A DNA stretch of 64,000 nucleotides from Actinomadura rupiterrae (GTDB taxonomy: Bacteria > Actinomycetota > Actinomycetes > Streptosporangiales > Streptosporangiaceae): the NCBI RefSeq assembly GCF_024172125.1, contig NZ_JAMZEA010000005.1:1-64000 (forward strand). The letters are read 5' to 3'. How positions within the stretch are numbered: position 1 is the stretch's first letter; each line of letters begins with the position of its first letter. The translations under genes and the position numbers were made by a program. This document shows, piece by piece, positions 17,298 to 26,128 of this stretch. Below the pieces are notes generated by a model, which saw nothing but the letters and a program-made list of their open reading frames with translations, had not been told where the DNA came from and did not search any database.

Positions 17298-19178
17298 ATG
17301 GCCGCGGCGCTCGGTCTGCTCGCGGTGCTGGTGCTCACGGCCGCCACCGGCTACTTCGTGGCGCAGGAGTTCGCGTTCGTGACGGCGGACCGTCCGATGC
17401 TGGCGGAGCGCGCGGCGCAGGGCGACCGGGCGTCGGAGCGGGCCGTCCGGGTGATGGAGCGGCTGTCGTTCATGCTGTCGGGCGCGCAGCTCGGCATCAC
17501 GGTGACGGCGCTGGTGGTCGGGTTCATCGCGAAGCCCGCGCTGGCCGACCTGCTCGCCCCGCTGCTGCGCGGGCTCGGCGTTCCGGACGGCGCCGTCGGC
17601 GGGATCTCGGTGACCGCCGGGTTCGTCCTGGCGACGGTGGTCCAGATGGTGCTGGGCGAGCTGTTCCCGAAGAACCTGGCGCTGGCCCGGGCCGAGCCGC
17701 TGGCGCGCGCGCTGGCCCGGTCGACGCTGGTGTACCTGGCCATCGCCGGGCCGGTGATCAGGCTGTTCGACGCGGCGGCGAACCGGCTCGTCCGCGCGGC
17801 CGGGATGGAGCCGGTCGAGGAGCTGCACCACGGCGCGACGCTGGAGGAGCTCGGGCACATCATCGGCGAGTCCGGCGAGCAGCTCGGCGACCAGGCCGAC
17901 CTGCTGGAACGCGCGCTGGAGTTCTCCGACCGGGACGCCGAGGAGGTGATGGTCCCGCGGGTGGACGTGGTGACCGTCCCGGCCGAGGCGCTCGCGACCG
18001 AGCTGAGCGACGTCGTCACCGCGCACGGGCACTCGCGGTACCCGGTGGTCGGCGACAGCGTGGACGACGTGATCGGCGTGGTCGGGCTGGACGAGCTGAT
18101 CCGGCTCAGCCCGGAGCAGGCAGCGGTGACGCGCGTCCGGGACCTGGTCCGTCCGGCGGTGCTGCTGCCGTCGTCGCTGCCGCTGCCGCAGGTGGTCGCC
18201 GAGTTGCGCCGGCACGGCGACCCGCTGGCCTGCGTGGTGGACGAGTACGGCGGCTTCGCCGGGCTGCTGACCTGGGAGGACGTCGCGGAGGAGCTGGTCG
18301 GTGAGATCGCCGACGAGAACGACGAGGACCCCGACCTCGCGATCCGCTCCGGCGAGTGGTGGACGACCGACGCGGGCCTGCGGGTGGACGAGGTGGAGCA
18401 CGAGACCGGCATCCCGCTCCCCGAGGGCGACTACGAGACCGTCGCGGGCCTGCTCCTCCGCCGCCTCGGCCGCGTCGCCGAGGAAGGCGACGTCGTCCAC
18501 GTCGAGCTCCCCCGCGAACGCCTGGACGACCCGCCCCGCGAGGCCGTCGTCGAGGTCGTGACCGTCCACCGCCACGTCCCGGAACTGATCCGCATCCGCG
18601 TCATCCCATCCGGCGCCCTCCCGCACGACCCACCCCCAAACAACAAGCACTCCCCCAACGCGCCCTCCAACAAGGCACGCCCAGACAGCGAACGCCCAAA
18701 CAAGGCACCGTCGAACAGCACACCCTCGGACGGCACACCTTCAGACGGCAAGCGCTCAGACGACGCGCCCTCCGACAACGCGCACTCAGACAACGAAGCG
18801 TCCGACAACGCGTCCCCGAACGACACGCCCCCAGAGGACGCGCAGCGGAGCGCCACGCGCCCGGACGGCACGCGCTGGGGCGACACGCGCCCGGGCGACA
18901 CGCGCTCGGAAGACGTGTCCTCCGACAACGCGCCCCCGCACAACGCGTCACCGCGCGATGCGTCACCGCGCGATGCGTCACCGCGCGATGCGTCACCGCG
19001 CGATGCGTCACCGCGCGATGCGTCACCGCGCGATGCGTCACCGCGCGATGCGTCACTGGACGATGCGGTGTCGCGCCCGGACGATACGTCTTCGCGCCCG
19101 GACGATGTTGTGTCGCGCTCGGACGATGCGGTGTCGCGCTCGGACGATGGGCGGCACGGCCGGCGGAAGGGGAAGTGA
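17298..19178 (+). CDS. CNNM/CorB-type membrane protein with CBS and CorC domains and a low-complexity tail
   Basis: 626 residues from ATG 17298, chosen over ATG 17294 because it is in frame and GAAGGAGG is well spaced. The order is CNNM (DUF21) membrane domain (~1-195: ATGYFVAQEFAFVTADRPML, LSGAQLGITVTALVVGFIAK, GELFPKNLALARAEPLAR), CBS pair (~205-340) and CorC_HlyC domain to ~440. Members are linked to magnesium/cobalt transport or membrane stress. Residues ~441-626 are Asp/Ser/Pro-rich repeats (SPRDA x7) absent from relatives. It overlaps the next CNNM gene by one base (TGATG), so the two are co-translated. Confidence 0.9.
   Translation: MAAALGLLAVLVLTAATGYFVAQEFAFVTADRPMLAERAAQGDRASERAVRVMERLSFMLSGAQLGITVTALVVGFIAKPALADLLAPLLRGLGVPDGAVGGISVTAGFVLATVVQMVLGELFPKNLALARAEPLARALARSTLVYLAIAGPVIRLFDAAANRLVRAAGMEPVEELHHGATLEELGHIIGESGEQLGDQADLLERALEFSDRDAEEVMVPRVDVVTVPAEALATELSDVVTAHGHSRYPVVGDSVDDVIGVVGLDELIRLSPEQAAVTRVRDLVRPAVLLPSSLPLPQVVAELRRHGDPLACVVDEYGGFAGLLTWEDVAEELVGEIADENDEDPDLAIRSGEWWTTDAGLRVDEVEHETGIPLPEGDYETVAGLLLRRLGRVAEEGDVVHVELPRERLDDPPREAVVEVVTVHRHVPELIRIRVIPSGALPHDPPPNNKHSPNAPSNKARPDSERPNKAPSNSTPSDGTPSDGKRSDDAPSDNAHSDNEASDNASPNDTPPEDAQRSATRPDGTRWGDTRPGDTRSEDVSSDNAPPHNASPRDASPRDASPRDASPRDASPRDASPRDASPRDASLDDAVSRPDDTSSRPDDVVSRSDDAVSRSDDGRHGRRKGK
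18945..19064. repeat. 15-bp in-frame tandem repeat, 7 perfect copies plus one degenerate
   Basis: Unit GCGTCACCGCGCGAT starts at 18945 and every 15 bp to 19035; a diverged copy begins at 19050. In the CNNM frame it encodes ASPRD. The unbroken identity implies very recent expansion. Confidence 0.97.
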
Positions 19179-20212
19179 TGAGCCTGCCTGTCGGGTTGTT
19201 GCTAACGCTCGCGCTGCTGGCGGGCAACGGGTTCTTCGTGGCGTCGGAGTTCGCGCTCGTCGCGGCGCGGCGGCCGCGGCTGGAGAAGGCGGCGGCCGAG
19301 GGGAGTCGCGCGGCGGCGTCGGCGGTCGCGGGAATCCGCGAGTTGTCGCTGATGCTGGCGGGCGCGCAGCTCGGCATCACGATGTGCTCGCTGGGCCTCG
19401 GTGTCGTGTCCGAACCGGTGTTCGCCGGGACGCTTGCGCCGCTGTTCCACGACGTGGGCGTACCGGAAGGCGCGGCGCATCCGGTCGCGTTCGTGCTCGC
19501 GCTGGCGTTCGTGACGTTCCTGCACATGGTGCTGGGCGAGATGGCGCCGAAGTCGTGGGCGATCATCGATCCGGAGCGGTCGGCGACGATGCTCGCGCCG
19601 CCGTTCCGGACGTTCACCCGGGTCGTCCGGCCCGCGCTGGCGGCGCTGAACAGCGTGACGAACATGCTGCTGCGGCTGGTCGGCGTCCGTCCGAAGGACG
19701 ACGCGGAGCTGTCCCGGACGCCCGAGCAGCTGCGCAGCCTGGCCGTCGAGTCGCGACGGCTCGGGCTGATCGCCGAGACCGACCTAAACCTGCTGACCGC
19801 CGCCCTGGACGCGCCGCGCGCCCCACTCGCGGAGCTGGTCATACCCGTCGAGGCGATCGTGTCGGTGCCGGCGTCCGCGTCCCCGCAGGACATCATCGAC
19901 ACTGTCCTGCAAACCGGGCACACCCGTCTGGTCGTCGCCGACCCGGTGGTCACCTCGTCCGGCCCGGGCACCGCGCGGATGGTCCACGTCCGCGACGCCT
20001 ACTTGGCCCGAGCGCGCGGCAACGACACACCCGCCGGCAAGCTGGCGCACCCGATGCCGCACCTGTCGGTCGCAACGCCGGTCGCCGACGCCGTCGCGGC
20101 CCTGCGCGACGACCACAGCCACCTGGGACTAGTACTCGACAAGACCGGCCGCACCGCAGGCCTGGTCAGCCTGGACGACCTCCTAACCACCCTCCTAGCC
20201 CCCGCTACCTGA
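19178..20212 (+). CDS. CNNM/CBS membrane protein, second of a pair
   Basis: 344 residues from ATG 19178, overlapping the preceding stop. The CNNM membrane domain is clear (NGFFVASEFALVAARRPRLE, LAGAQLGITMCSLGLGVVSE, MVLGEMAPKSWAIIDPE), followed by a CBS pair (LVIPVEAIVSVPASASPQD, HSHLGLVLDKTGRTAGLVS). It has no CorC_HlyC C-terminal domain, unlike its neighbour. Tandem long/short CNNM pairs are common in actinobacteria and suggest a heteromeric membrane complex. It lacks the repeat tail of its partner. Confidence 0.9.
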   Translation: MSLPVGLLLTLALLAGNGFFVASEFALVAARRPRLEKAAAEGSRAAASAVAGIRELSLMLAGAQLGITMCSLGLGVVSEPVFAGTLAPLFHDVGVPEGAAHPVAFVLALAFVTFLHMVLGEMAPKSWAIIDPERSATMLAPPFRTFTRVVRPALAALNSVTNMLLRLVGVRPKDDAELSRTPEQLRSLAVESRRLGLIAETDLNLLTAALDAPRAPLAELVIPVEAIVSVPASASPQDIIDTVLQTGHTRLVVADPVVTSSGPGTARMVHVRDAYLARARGNDTPAGKLAHPMPHLSVATPVADAVAALRDDHSHLGLVLDKTGRTAGLVSLDDLLTTLLAPAT

Positions 20213-21110
20213 CCCCCGAGCGCCGCAACCACCGCAGGCCGCCCGTTCACCCGATCCCCCGCCAGGCACTCCGCACCAAGCACTCACACCCGCCCAACCC
20301 CCCACACCCAACTGCCAGCATCCAAACCCCAGGACGTCCGCACCCCAACCAAAGCGCCCCAGGACGTCCGCCCCCAACCAAGGCACCCCGGACATCCGCG
20401 TTCGGATGTCCACGTTTGGTCGTTCACGTTCGGTCGTTCACGTCGGACGTTCGCGTTCGACGTTCAGGATCCGAACACCCCGGCCGAACCGTCGGCGCAC
20501 GAACGTCTAGGCCCTACGTCGGCCCCCTGGACGTTCGCGACCGAACGTCCACGCCCGAACATCCGCGCCCCGGATGTTCGCACCCTGCACGTTCGCGTTC
20601 GGACGTTCACGTCTGACCGTCTGCGCCCAAACCGCCCGCACCCGAACGCGAGCTGAACATCGGTGTCTGGACGTTCGCGCCTGAACGTTCACGTCCGAAA
20701 ATCCCGCGTCCGACCGTCCCTGCCGACCGTCGGCCGCCCGGACGTTCGCGTTCCGACGTTCAGGGTCCGAACACCTGCCCCGAACCGCACGCACCCGGAC
20801 GTCCAAGCCGAGCAAGGGTGCATTGAACGTTCGCATCCGAACACCCACGCCCGAACATCCGCGCCCTGGACGTTCGCGCCCTGGACGTTCGCGCCCTGGA
20901 CGTTCGCGCCCTGGACGTTCGCGCTCGAAGCTTCAGGTCCGAACAACCCCCAGCCGACCCGCCCGTGCCCGGACATCCGACCGAACATGGGTGCCCTGGA
21001 CGTTCGCGCCTTGGACGTTCGTGTTTGGACGTTCGTGTTCGGACGTTCGTGTTCGGACGTTCGTGTTCGGACGTTCGGCGCTCTTGGCGGAACCTCCGAG
21101 CACCCCTGAC
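20213..21110. repeat. 900-bp array of GGACGTTCG/GAACGTCC-type words
   Basis: A gene-free stretch dominated by AACGTT-centred words in both orientations (GGACGTTCGCG, GAACGTCCACGC, CGGATGTTCGC). Two ordered arrays stand out. A 15-bp unit GCGCCCTGGACGTTC has four perfect copies at 20861-20920. A 14-bp unit GGACGTTCGTGTTY recurs with GGAC at 20998, 21013, 21027, 21041, 21055 and 21069. The region ends 40-50 bp before the promoter of the small HTH gene. Confidence 0.85.
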
Positions 21111-21156
21111 GTCAACTCGGGTTGACATCGACCGGGCGTCAACCTACATTGACATC
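21111..21156 (+). promoter_or_regulatory. Promoter and GTCAAC/GTTGAC operator of the HTH-ClpN operon
   Basis: TTGACA (21122-21127), a 17-bp spacer and TACATT (21145-21150) form a good vegetative-type promoter. Transcription would begin at or next to ATG 21157, implying a leaderless message. The -35 is embedded in the dyad GTCAAC-TCGG-GTTGAC (21111-21126). A further GTCAAC (21138-21143) and TTGAC (21149-21153) follow, so several half-sites cover the promoter. This suits repression by a dimeric regulator, perhaps the encoded HTH protein. Confidence 0.65.
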
Positions 21157-21390
21157 ATGAGCGATGGAGTACGGCTCGCCCAGGAAGCGAGCAGCCGGGA
21201 TCCGGCGGTCGGCCTGCGGGCCGTCCGCGCACTACGCGAGCTGGCCGAACGGCTGGAGGCGCTGCAGGTGAGCAACGCCCGTGAGCAGGGCTGGTCCTGG
21301 CAGGAGATCGCGGTCTGCCTCGGCGTCAGCCGGCAGGCGGTCCACAAGAAACACGGCGCGGGGCGCCGCATCCTCAAGAAGGAGCGCTAG
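21157..21390 (+). CDS. Small helix-turn-helix DNA-binding protein
   Basis: 77 residues from ATG 21157. The C-terminal half holds a clear helix-turn-helix (WSWQEIAVCLGVSRQAVHKK) with a basic end (RRILKKER); the N-terminal half is helical (RAVRALRELAERLEALQVS). This type precedes single-domain Clp-N proteins in many actinomycetes. The stop is 3 bp before the next ATG, so the two are co-transcribed. Likely an autoregulator of the pair. Confidence 0.85.
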   Translation: MSDGVRLAQEASSRDPAVGLRAVRALRELAERLEALQVSNAREQGWSWQEIAVCLGVSRQAVHKKHGAGRRILKKER

Positions 21391-21393
21391 GAG

Positions 21394-21948
21394 ATGTTCG
21401 AACGGTTCACCGACGGCGCGCGCAAGGTCGTGAAGGACGCGCAGGAGGAGGCCCGGAGCCGCGGCGACCGCGCGATCGGGACCGAGCACCTGCTGTTCGC
21501 CCTCACCCGCGACGACGGCCCGGCCGGGGAGGCGCTCCGGGACAGCGGCCTGTTCCGCGGCGCGGCCGGCGACGCCGTCGCTGCCCTCCCCGACCCGAGC
21601 GGCCTGGACGGCGAAGCTCTCCGGCTCCTCGGCATCGACCTGGACGCCGTCCGGGAGGCCGCCGAGGACGCCTTCGGCCCGGGCGCCCTGGACGCTCCCT
21701 CGGGTTCGCGCCGCAACCGCTCCCCGAAGGGCCACATTCCGTTCAAGCCGGAATCGAAGAAGGCGCTGGAGTTGAGCCTGCGCCAGGCCCTGAACCTCAA
21801 GCACGGATACATCGGCTCGGGCCACATCCTTCTCGGCCTCCTCCAGGACCGCCGTTTCCGTGCCGCCCGCGCCCTGTCCGGAGCAGGCATGGATCTGGAA
21901 GCCCTGCGCGCGGACGTGATCCGCCGCATCCCGCCCAAGGCCGCCTGA
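21394..21948 (+). CDS. Clp N-terminal domain protein without ATPase
   Basis: 184 residues from ATG 21394. Two Clp-N repeats are visible: MFERFTDGARKVVKDAQEEA with IGTEHLLFALTRDD, and PFKPESKKALELSLRQALNL with IGSGHILLGLLQD. There is no AAA+ module, so this is a free adaptor-like Clp-N protein. It may interact with the Clp protease or bind proteins under stress; this is inferred from the domain. Operon with the upstream HTH gene. Confidence 0.88.
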   Translation: MFERFTDGARKVVKDAQEEARSRGDRAIGTEHLLFALTRDDGPAGEALRDSGLFRGAAGDAVAALPDPSGLDGEALRLLGIDLDAVREAAEDAFGPGALDAPSGSRRNRSPKGHIPFKPESKKALELSLRQALNLKHGYIGSGHILLGLLQDRRFRAARALSGAGMDLEALRADVIRRIPPKAA

Positions 21949-22523
21949 CCCGCAACATCCAGGCCTCGCCCAACCGCGAGCACTGCCGAGCCCCGGATCG
22001 GCAGCCCAGCGAGCAGACCCACGCTCCAGAGGCAAGACGCGTACACCCAAGGCACAACGCGCCGAGCACCACCCGAGGCCAAGCACGCGCAGCCGCCTTA
22101 CACAGGCACAGGTCCAAGATGCGCACGCGACCAAGCGCGCACAGCGGGCAAGCACATGCACGGGGCCAAGCGGGCGCCGGATCGAACCACGCATCGGCCC
22201 ACGCAAGGTTCCGAGTCACGCGCGGCGGGCCGCACCCGGGCAACCGAGTCGCGCTGCCCGCTGCGCGCGGGGAACCAAGGCGCGCGCATGGGGAGCGTGT
22301 AGAGGGCGAACTCGCGCGTACAGAGAGGACGAGCGCGGAACCGAGCGCGCGGATGGGAAGTGCGTAGAAGGCTACGTCGCGCGTTCAAGGGGGACTTGCG
22401 AAGGCCCAGGCACGCGGGGCCCAGGCATGCGTGAGCCCAGGCACGCGGGGCCAAAGCGCGCAGGGGCCAAGGTGCGCAGGGGGTGCGTTTGGGGGGGTGG
22501 TTGTGGGTGGGGCTTTTGGGTTT
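21949..22523. other. Gene-free region with GCACGCGGGGCC words
   Basis: About 575 bases of low-complexity sequence between convergent genes. Short direct repeats (CCAGGCACGCGGGGCC, CCCAGGCATGCGTGAGCC) cluster at 22400-22470. No gene, RNA or clear terminator was identified. Confidence 0.45.
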
Positions 22524-23174
22524 TCAGTGGTTGAGGAAGCGGGTTAGGAAGAGTTCGCAGGCGTGGCGGCGGCGGGGGTCGGTTGGGAAGCGGTGGGTGC
22601 ATTCGGAGCGCACCCAGGTGCTTCCTTTTCTGGGCTCGTTGTGGGTCGCGTGGGGGTGGGGCTGGCCCGGGGATGAGCCAGATCCTTTGGTTGTGCTTTT
22701 GCCGGTGGACGATACGGCGCCCGGTGGGGCGGAGCGGGGTGTCGCTGGGGAGAGCGAAGCGCTGCCCCCGCCGGGCGAGGTGGGTGGTTCTTCGGGGGAC
22801 GAAGTCGGAGGTTTTGCGGTGGGGGGCGAAGCGGAGGTCTGCGGTCCGGGGTGTCGTGGGGGGCCGGTCTCGGATGCTTCGGGGTGCGGGATGGGGAAGG
22901 GGACGACGGGGCGGTGGGGGCGGGTCGTCCACTGGCCGGGGCCGGTCACCAGGCGTCCGGCCGCGCCCGGACGGGCCGGAGGCGCCCAGGGGACGGCCGC
23001 CGCGACTCCGCCGGTCAGCGCGGCGGCGGCCACTCCCGCGGCGAGCCAGCGCGGGCGCGCCTTGAGCCGGCTCAGAAGGCTCGGCGGGACGGGCGCGGCG
23101 CGGTGCCGTCCGGCGGGGGGAAGGTAGTCGTGATCGGAGAGGGGCACCCTCTCATCGTCACCCTCCGCAACCAT
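22524..23174 (-). CDS. Hypothetical membrane-anchored Pro/Ser/Thr-rich protein
   Basis: 216 residues from ATG 23174. A short cytoplasmic N-terminus (LSDHDYLPPAG) precedes one transmembrane segment (RWLAAGVAAAALTGGVAAAV). The extracytoplasmic part is Pro/Ser/Thr-rich, then a compact C-terminus with two Cys (RSECTHRF and RRRHACELFLTRF) that could form a disulfide. I recognise no family. Its gene starts 71 bp beyond the end of the helicase gene on the same strand. Confidence 0.7.
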   Translation of the reverse strand: MVAEGDDERVPLSDHDYLPPAGRHRAAPVPPSLLSRLKARPRWLAAGVAAAALTGGVAAAVPWAPPARPGAAGRLVTGPGQWTTRPHRPVVPFPIPHPEASETGPPRHPGPQTSASPPTAKPPTSSPEEPPTSPGGGSASLSPATPRSAPPGAVSSTGKSTTKGSGSSPGQPHPHATHNEPRKGSTWVRSECTHRFPTDPRRRHACELFLTRFLNH

Positions 23175-23245
23175 CCGGACGCGCCGAACCCGCACACCGT
23201 TGCCAAGGCGCTACCTAACCCTCGTCCGGAAAGGGCAAAGAGGTG

Positions 23246-25753
23246 TCAGAGGCGGTCGACGGCGGTGACGCGGATGACGGCCTCGCCGGCCTGGTCGGAG
23301 CCCGCGAGGTCGACTTCGGCCGAGATGCCCCAGTCGTGGTGTCCTTCGGGGTCGTCGAAGACCTGCCGGACGCGCCACAGCTCGTCCTCCGGCACCTCCT
23401 CGATCTGGAGGAGCTTGGGGCCGCGCGCGTTCGGGCCGGTGAGGAGCTCGTCGTGCTCCTCGAAGTAGGCGTCCATCGCGTCCGCCCAGGCGTCCGCGCC
23501 GAAGTCCGGGTCGAGCTCGCCCAGCTCGCGGTAGTGCTCCAGCGCGGCCAGCTCGACCCGGCGGAACAGGGCGTTCCGGACGAGGACGCGGAACGCGCGA
23601 GTGTTGGCGGTGACGCGGGTGACCTTCTCCTCGATCGCGGTCGCCAGGTCCTCGTCGGACGGGTTGGCGAGCTGCTCCCACTCGTCCAGCAGGCTGGAGT
23701 CGACCTGCCGGACCAGCTCGCCGAGCCATTCGATCAGGTCGATCAGGTCGTCGTTCTTGATCGACTCCGGCACGGTCTGCTGGAGCGCCTTGTACGCGCC
23801 GGACAGGTAGCGCAGCAGCAGGCCCTCGGTGCGGGCCAGCTCGTAGTGGCCGATGTACTCGGTGAAGGTCATCGCCCGCTCGTACATGTCCCGGACGATC
23901 GACTTCGGGCTGAGCGGGTGGTCGCCGACCCACGGGTGGCCCGCCCGGTACACCTCGTAGGCGGCCTCCAGCTCCTCTTCGAGGGGCATGGGGTAGCTGA
24001 CGTCCTGGAGCAGCTCCATGCGCTCCTCGTACTCGATGCCCTCGCTCTTCATCTCCTGGACGGCGATGCCGCGCGCCTTGTTCTCCTGCGCGGCGAGCAC
24101 CTGGCGCGGGTCGTCCAGGGTGGACTCGATCACCGACAGGACGTCCAGCGCGTACGTCGGGGACACCGGGTCGAGGATCTCGAACGCGGCGAGCGCGAAC
24201 GCCGACAGCGGCTGGTTGAGCGCGAAGTCCTCCTGGAGGTCGACGGCGACGCGGGCGTAGCGGCCCTGCTCGTCCGGTTCGTCCAGGGCCTCGACGACTC
24301 CGCCGGCGAGCAGCGAGCGGTAGATCGCGATGGCGCGGGAGATGTGCCGGCGCTGGGCCGAGCGGTCCTCGTGGTTGTCGGTGAGCAGCCGCTTCATCGC
24401 CTGGAACGCGTTGCCGGGACGGCCGATCACCGACAGCAGCATCGCGTGGCTGACCTGGAACCGGGACGTCAGCCGCTCCGGCTCGGCCTGCTGGAGCTTG
24501 GCGAAGGTCTCCTCGTCCCAGCCGACGAAGCCCTCCGGCGGCTTCTTGCGCTGCACCTTGCGGCGCTTCTTCGGGTCGTCCCCGGCCTTGGCGAGGGCCT
24601 TCTCGTTCTCCACGACGTGCTCGGGGGCCTGCGCGACGACGTACCCGACGACGTCGAACCCGGCGCGTCCGGCGCGTCCGGCGATCTGGTGGAACTCGCG
24701 CGCCCGCAGCCGCCGCACCCGGTGCCCGTCGTACTTGCTGAGCGCGGTGAACACGACCGTCCGGATCGGGACGTTCACCCCGACGCCGAGCGTGTCGGTG
24801 CCGCAGATGACCTTGAGCAGCCCGGCCTGCGCGAGCCGCTCGACCAGCCGCCGGTACTTCGGCAGCATGCCCGCGTGGTGCACGCCGATCCCGTGCCGGA
24901 CGAACCGGGACAGGTTGCGCCCGAACTTGGTGGTGAAGCGGAAGTTGCCGATCAGCTCGGCGATCCGGGCCTTCTCCTCCTTGGTGCACACGTTGATGCT
25001 CATGAGCGACTGTGCTCGTTCGATCGCCGCGGCCTGCGTGAAGTGCACCAGGTAGATCGGGGCCTTCTGCTCGCCGAGCAGCTCCTCGATCGTCTCGTGC
25101 AGCGGCGTGATCCGGTACTCGTACTTCAGCGGGACGGGCCGCTCGGCAGACGTGACCAGCGCGGTCGTCCGGCCCGTCCGGCGGGCGAGGTCGGCGCGCA
25201 GGAACTCCACGTCGCCGAGCGTCGCCGACATCAGCAGGAACTGCGCCTGCGGCAGCTCCAGGATCGGCACCTGCCACGCCCAGCCGCGCTCGGGCTCGGC
25301 GTAGAAGTGGAACTCGTCCATCACCACGACGCCGATGTCGGCGTCCCGGCCGTCCCGCAGCGCCATGTTCGCGAGCACCTCGGCCGTGCAGCAGATGATC
25401 GGCGCGTCCGGGTTGACCGAGGCGTCCCCGGTCATCATCCCGACGTTCTCCCGGCCGAACATCTCCACCAGGTCGAAGAACTTCTCCGACACCAGCGCCT
25501 TGATCGGCGCGGTGTAGAACCCGACCTGGTCCCGGCCGAGCGCCGCGAACAGCGCCCCGGCCGCGACCAGCGACTTCCCGGACCCGGTCGGCGTCGCCAG
25601 GATCACGTTGTTCCCGGAGACCACCTCGATCAGCGCCTCCTCCTGCGCCGGGTACAGCGTGATCCCCCGCCCCGACACCCATCTCTCGAACGCCTCGAAG
25701 AGGCTGTCGGCATCGGCGTCGGTCCCGGAAGGCAACTGGTCGAGAAGGTTCAC
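23246..25753 (-). CDS. DEAD/DEAH-box helicase, Ski2-like (DUF3516 type)
   Basis: 835 residues; the GTG at 25753 is preferred because VNLLDQLP is the usual beginning and AGGAT precedes it, although the frame is open further upstream. Motif I is ATPTGSGKSLVAAG, motif II DEFH, motif III SATL, and motif VI lies in HQIAGRAGRAGFD. The C-terminal ~350 residues match the actinobacterial DUF3516 extension (ending WGISAEVDLAGSDQAGEAVI). Ski2-like helicases unwind structured RNA for turnover; the actinobacterial substrate is not known. Confidence 0.92.
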   Translation of the reverse strand: MNLLDQLPSGTDADADSLFEAFERWVSGRGITLYPAQEEALIEVVSGNNVILATPTGSGKSLVAAGALFAALGRDQVGFYTAPIKALVSEKFFDLVEMFGRENVGMMTGDASVNPDAPIICCTAEVLANMALRDGRDADIGVVVMDEFHFYAEPERGWAWQVPILELPQAQFLLMSATLGDVEFLRADLARRTGRTTALVTSAERPVPLKYEYRITPLHETIEELLGEQKAPIYLVHFTQAAAIERAQSLMSINVCTKEEKARIAELIGNFRFTTKFGRNLSRFVRHGIGVHHAGMLPKYRRLVERLAQAGLLKVICGTDTLGVGVNVPIRTVVFTALSKYDGHRVRRLRAREFHQIAGRAGRAGFDVVGYVVAQAPEHVVENEKALAKAGDDPKKRRKVQRKKPPEGFVGWDEETFAKLQQAEPERLTSRFQVSHAMLLSVIGRPGNAFQAMKRLLTDNHEDRSAQRRHISRAIAIYRSLLAGGVVEALDEPDEQGRYARVAVDLQEDFALNQPLSAFALAAFEILDPVSPTYALDVLSVIESTLDDPRQVLAAQENKARGIAVQEMKSEGIEYEERMELLQDVSYPMPLEEELEAAYEVYRAGHPWVGDHPLSPKSIVRDMYERAMTFTEYIGHYELARTEGLLLRYLSGAYKALQQTVPESIKNDDLIDLIEWLGELVRQVDSSLLDEWEQLANPSDEDLATAIEEKVTRVTANTRAFRVLVRNALFRRVELAALEHYRELGELDPDFGADAWADAMDAYFEEHDELLTGPNARGPKLLQIEEVPEDELWRVRQVFDDPEGHHDWGISAEVDLAGSDQAGEAVIRVTAVDRL

Positions 25754-25852
25754 GTAACCATCCTGCCCTTCACAACCCACTGCCCACGCCATATCCGCCC
25801 CCAACCAGGCCCTCCGCCTCGCAACCGGGCCGTCCCCGGCTGGGTTCCGGCC

Positions 25853-25999
25853 TCACCGGCCGGCGGGCTCGTCCGGAACCGATTCCGGTGCGCGCTTCCG
25901 GCGGCGGGTGATCACGGCAGTGGCGAGGCGGAGGGCGGCGGTGGCGACTGCGCAGGCGCTGGTGATCACGGGGATCCAGGTGGACGGGTCGTGGGTCAT
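25853..25999 (-). CDS. Small single-pass membrane protein
   Basis: 48 residues from ATG 25999 with a strong AGGGAG six bases upstream. One hydrophobic helix (WIPVITSACAVATAALRLAT) is followed by a basic stop-transfer segment (RRRKR) and a short acidic tail. It lies 129 bp downstream of the stop of the large Hsp90-like gene on the same strand and before the helicase. Unknown family. The ribosome site and positive-inside pattern support a real gene. Confidence 0.55.
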   Translation of the reverse strand: MTHDPSTWIPVITSACAVATAALRLATAVITRRRKRAPESVPDEPAGR

Positions 26000-26128
26000 C
26001 TCGGGCTCCCTGGCTCGGTAGGACGGACGGCTTCAGCGTCGGGCCAGGGCGGACGAGGGCGGGAGGGGGGGCGGTGTGCCGGGGTGGTGTGGCGTGCGGC
26101 GGTACAGGGGTGAGCTGCGGGGACGGGG

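Noticed and set aside
20213..21110. Possible plasmid or chromosomal origin with iterons
   Set aside because: No rep or dnaA gene nearby, no DnaA boxes and no AT-rich unwinding region; other gaps also contain locus-specific repeats.
23243..26113. Long plus-strand open frame opposite the helicase
   Set aside because: Antisense shadow: the minus strand carries intact helicase motifs and the plus frame has composition-driven Val/Asp/Gly/Arg content without a family.
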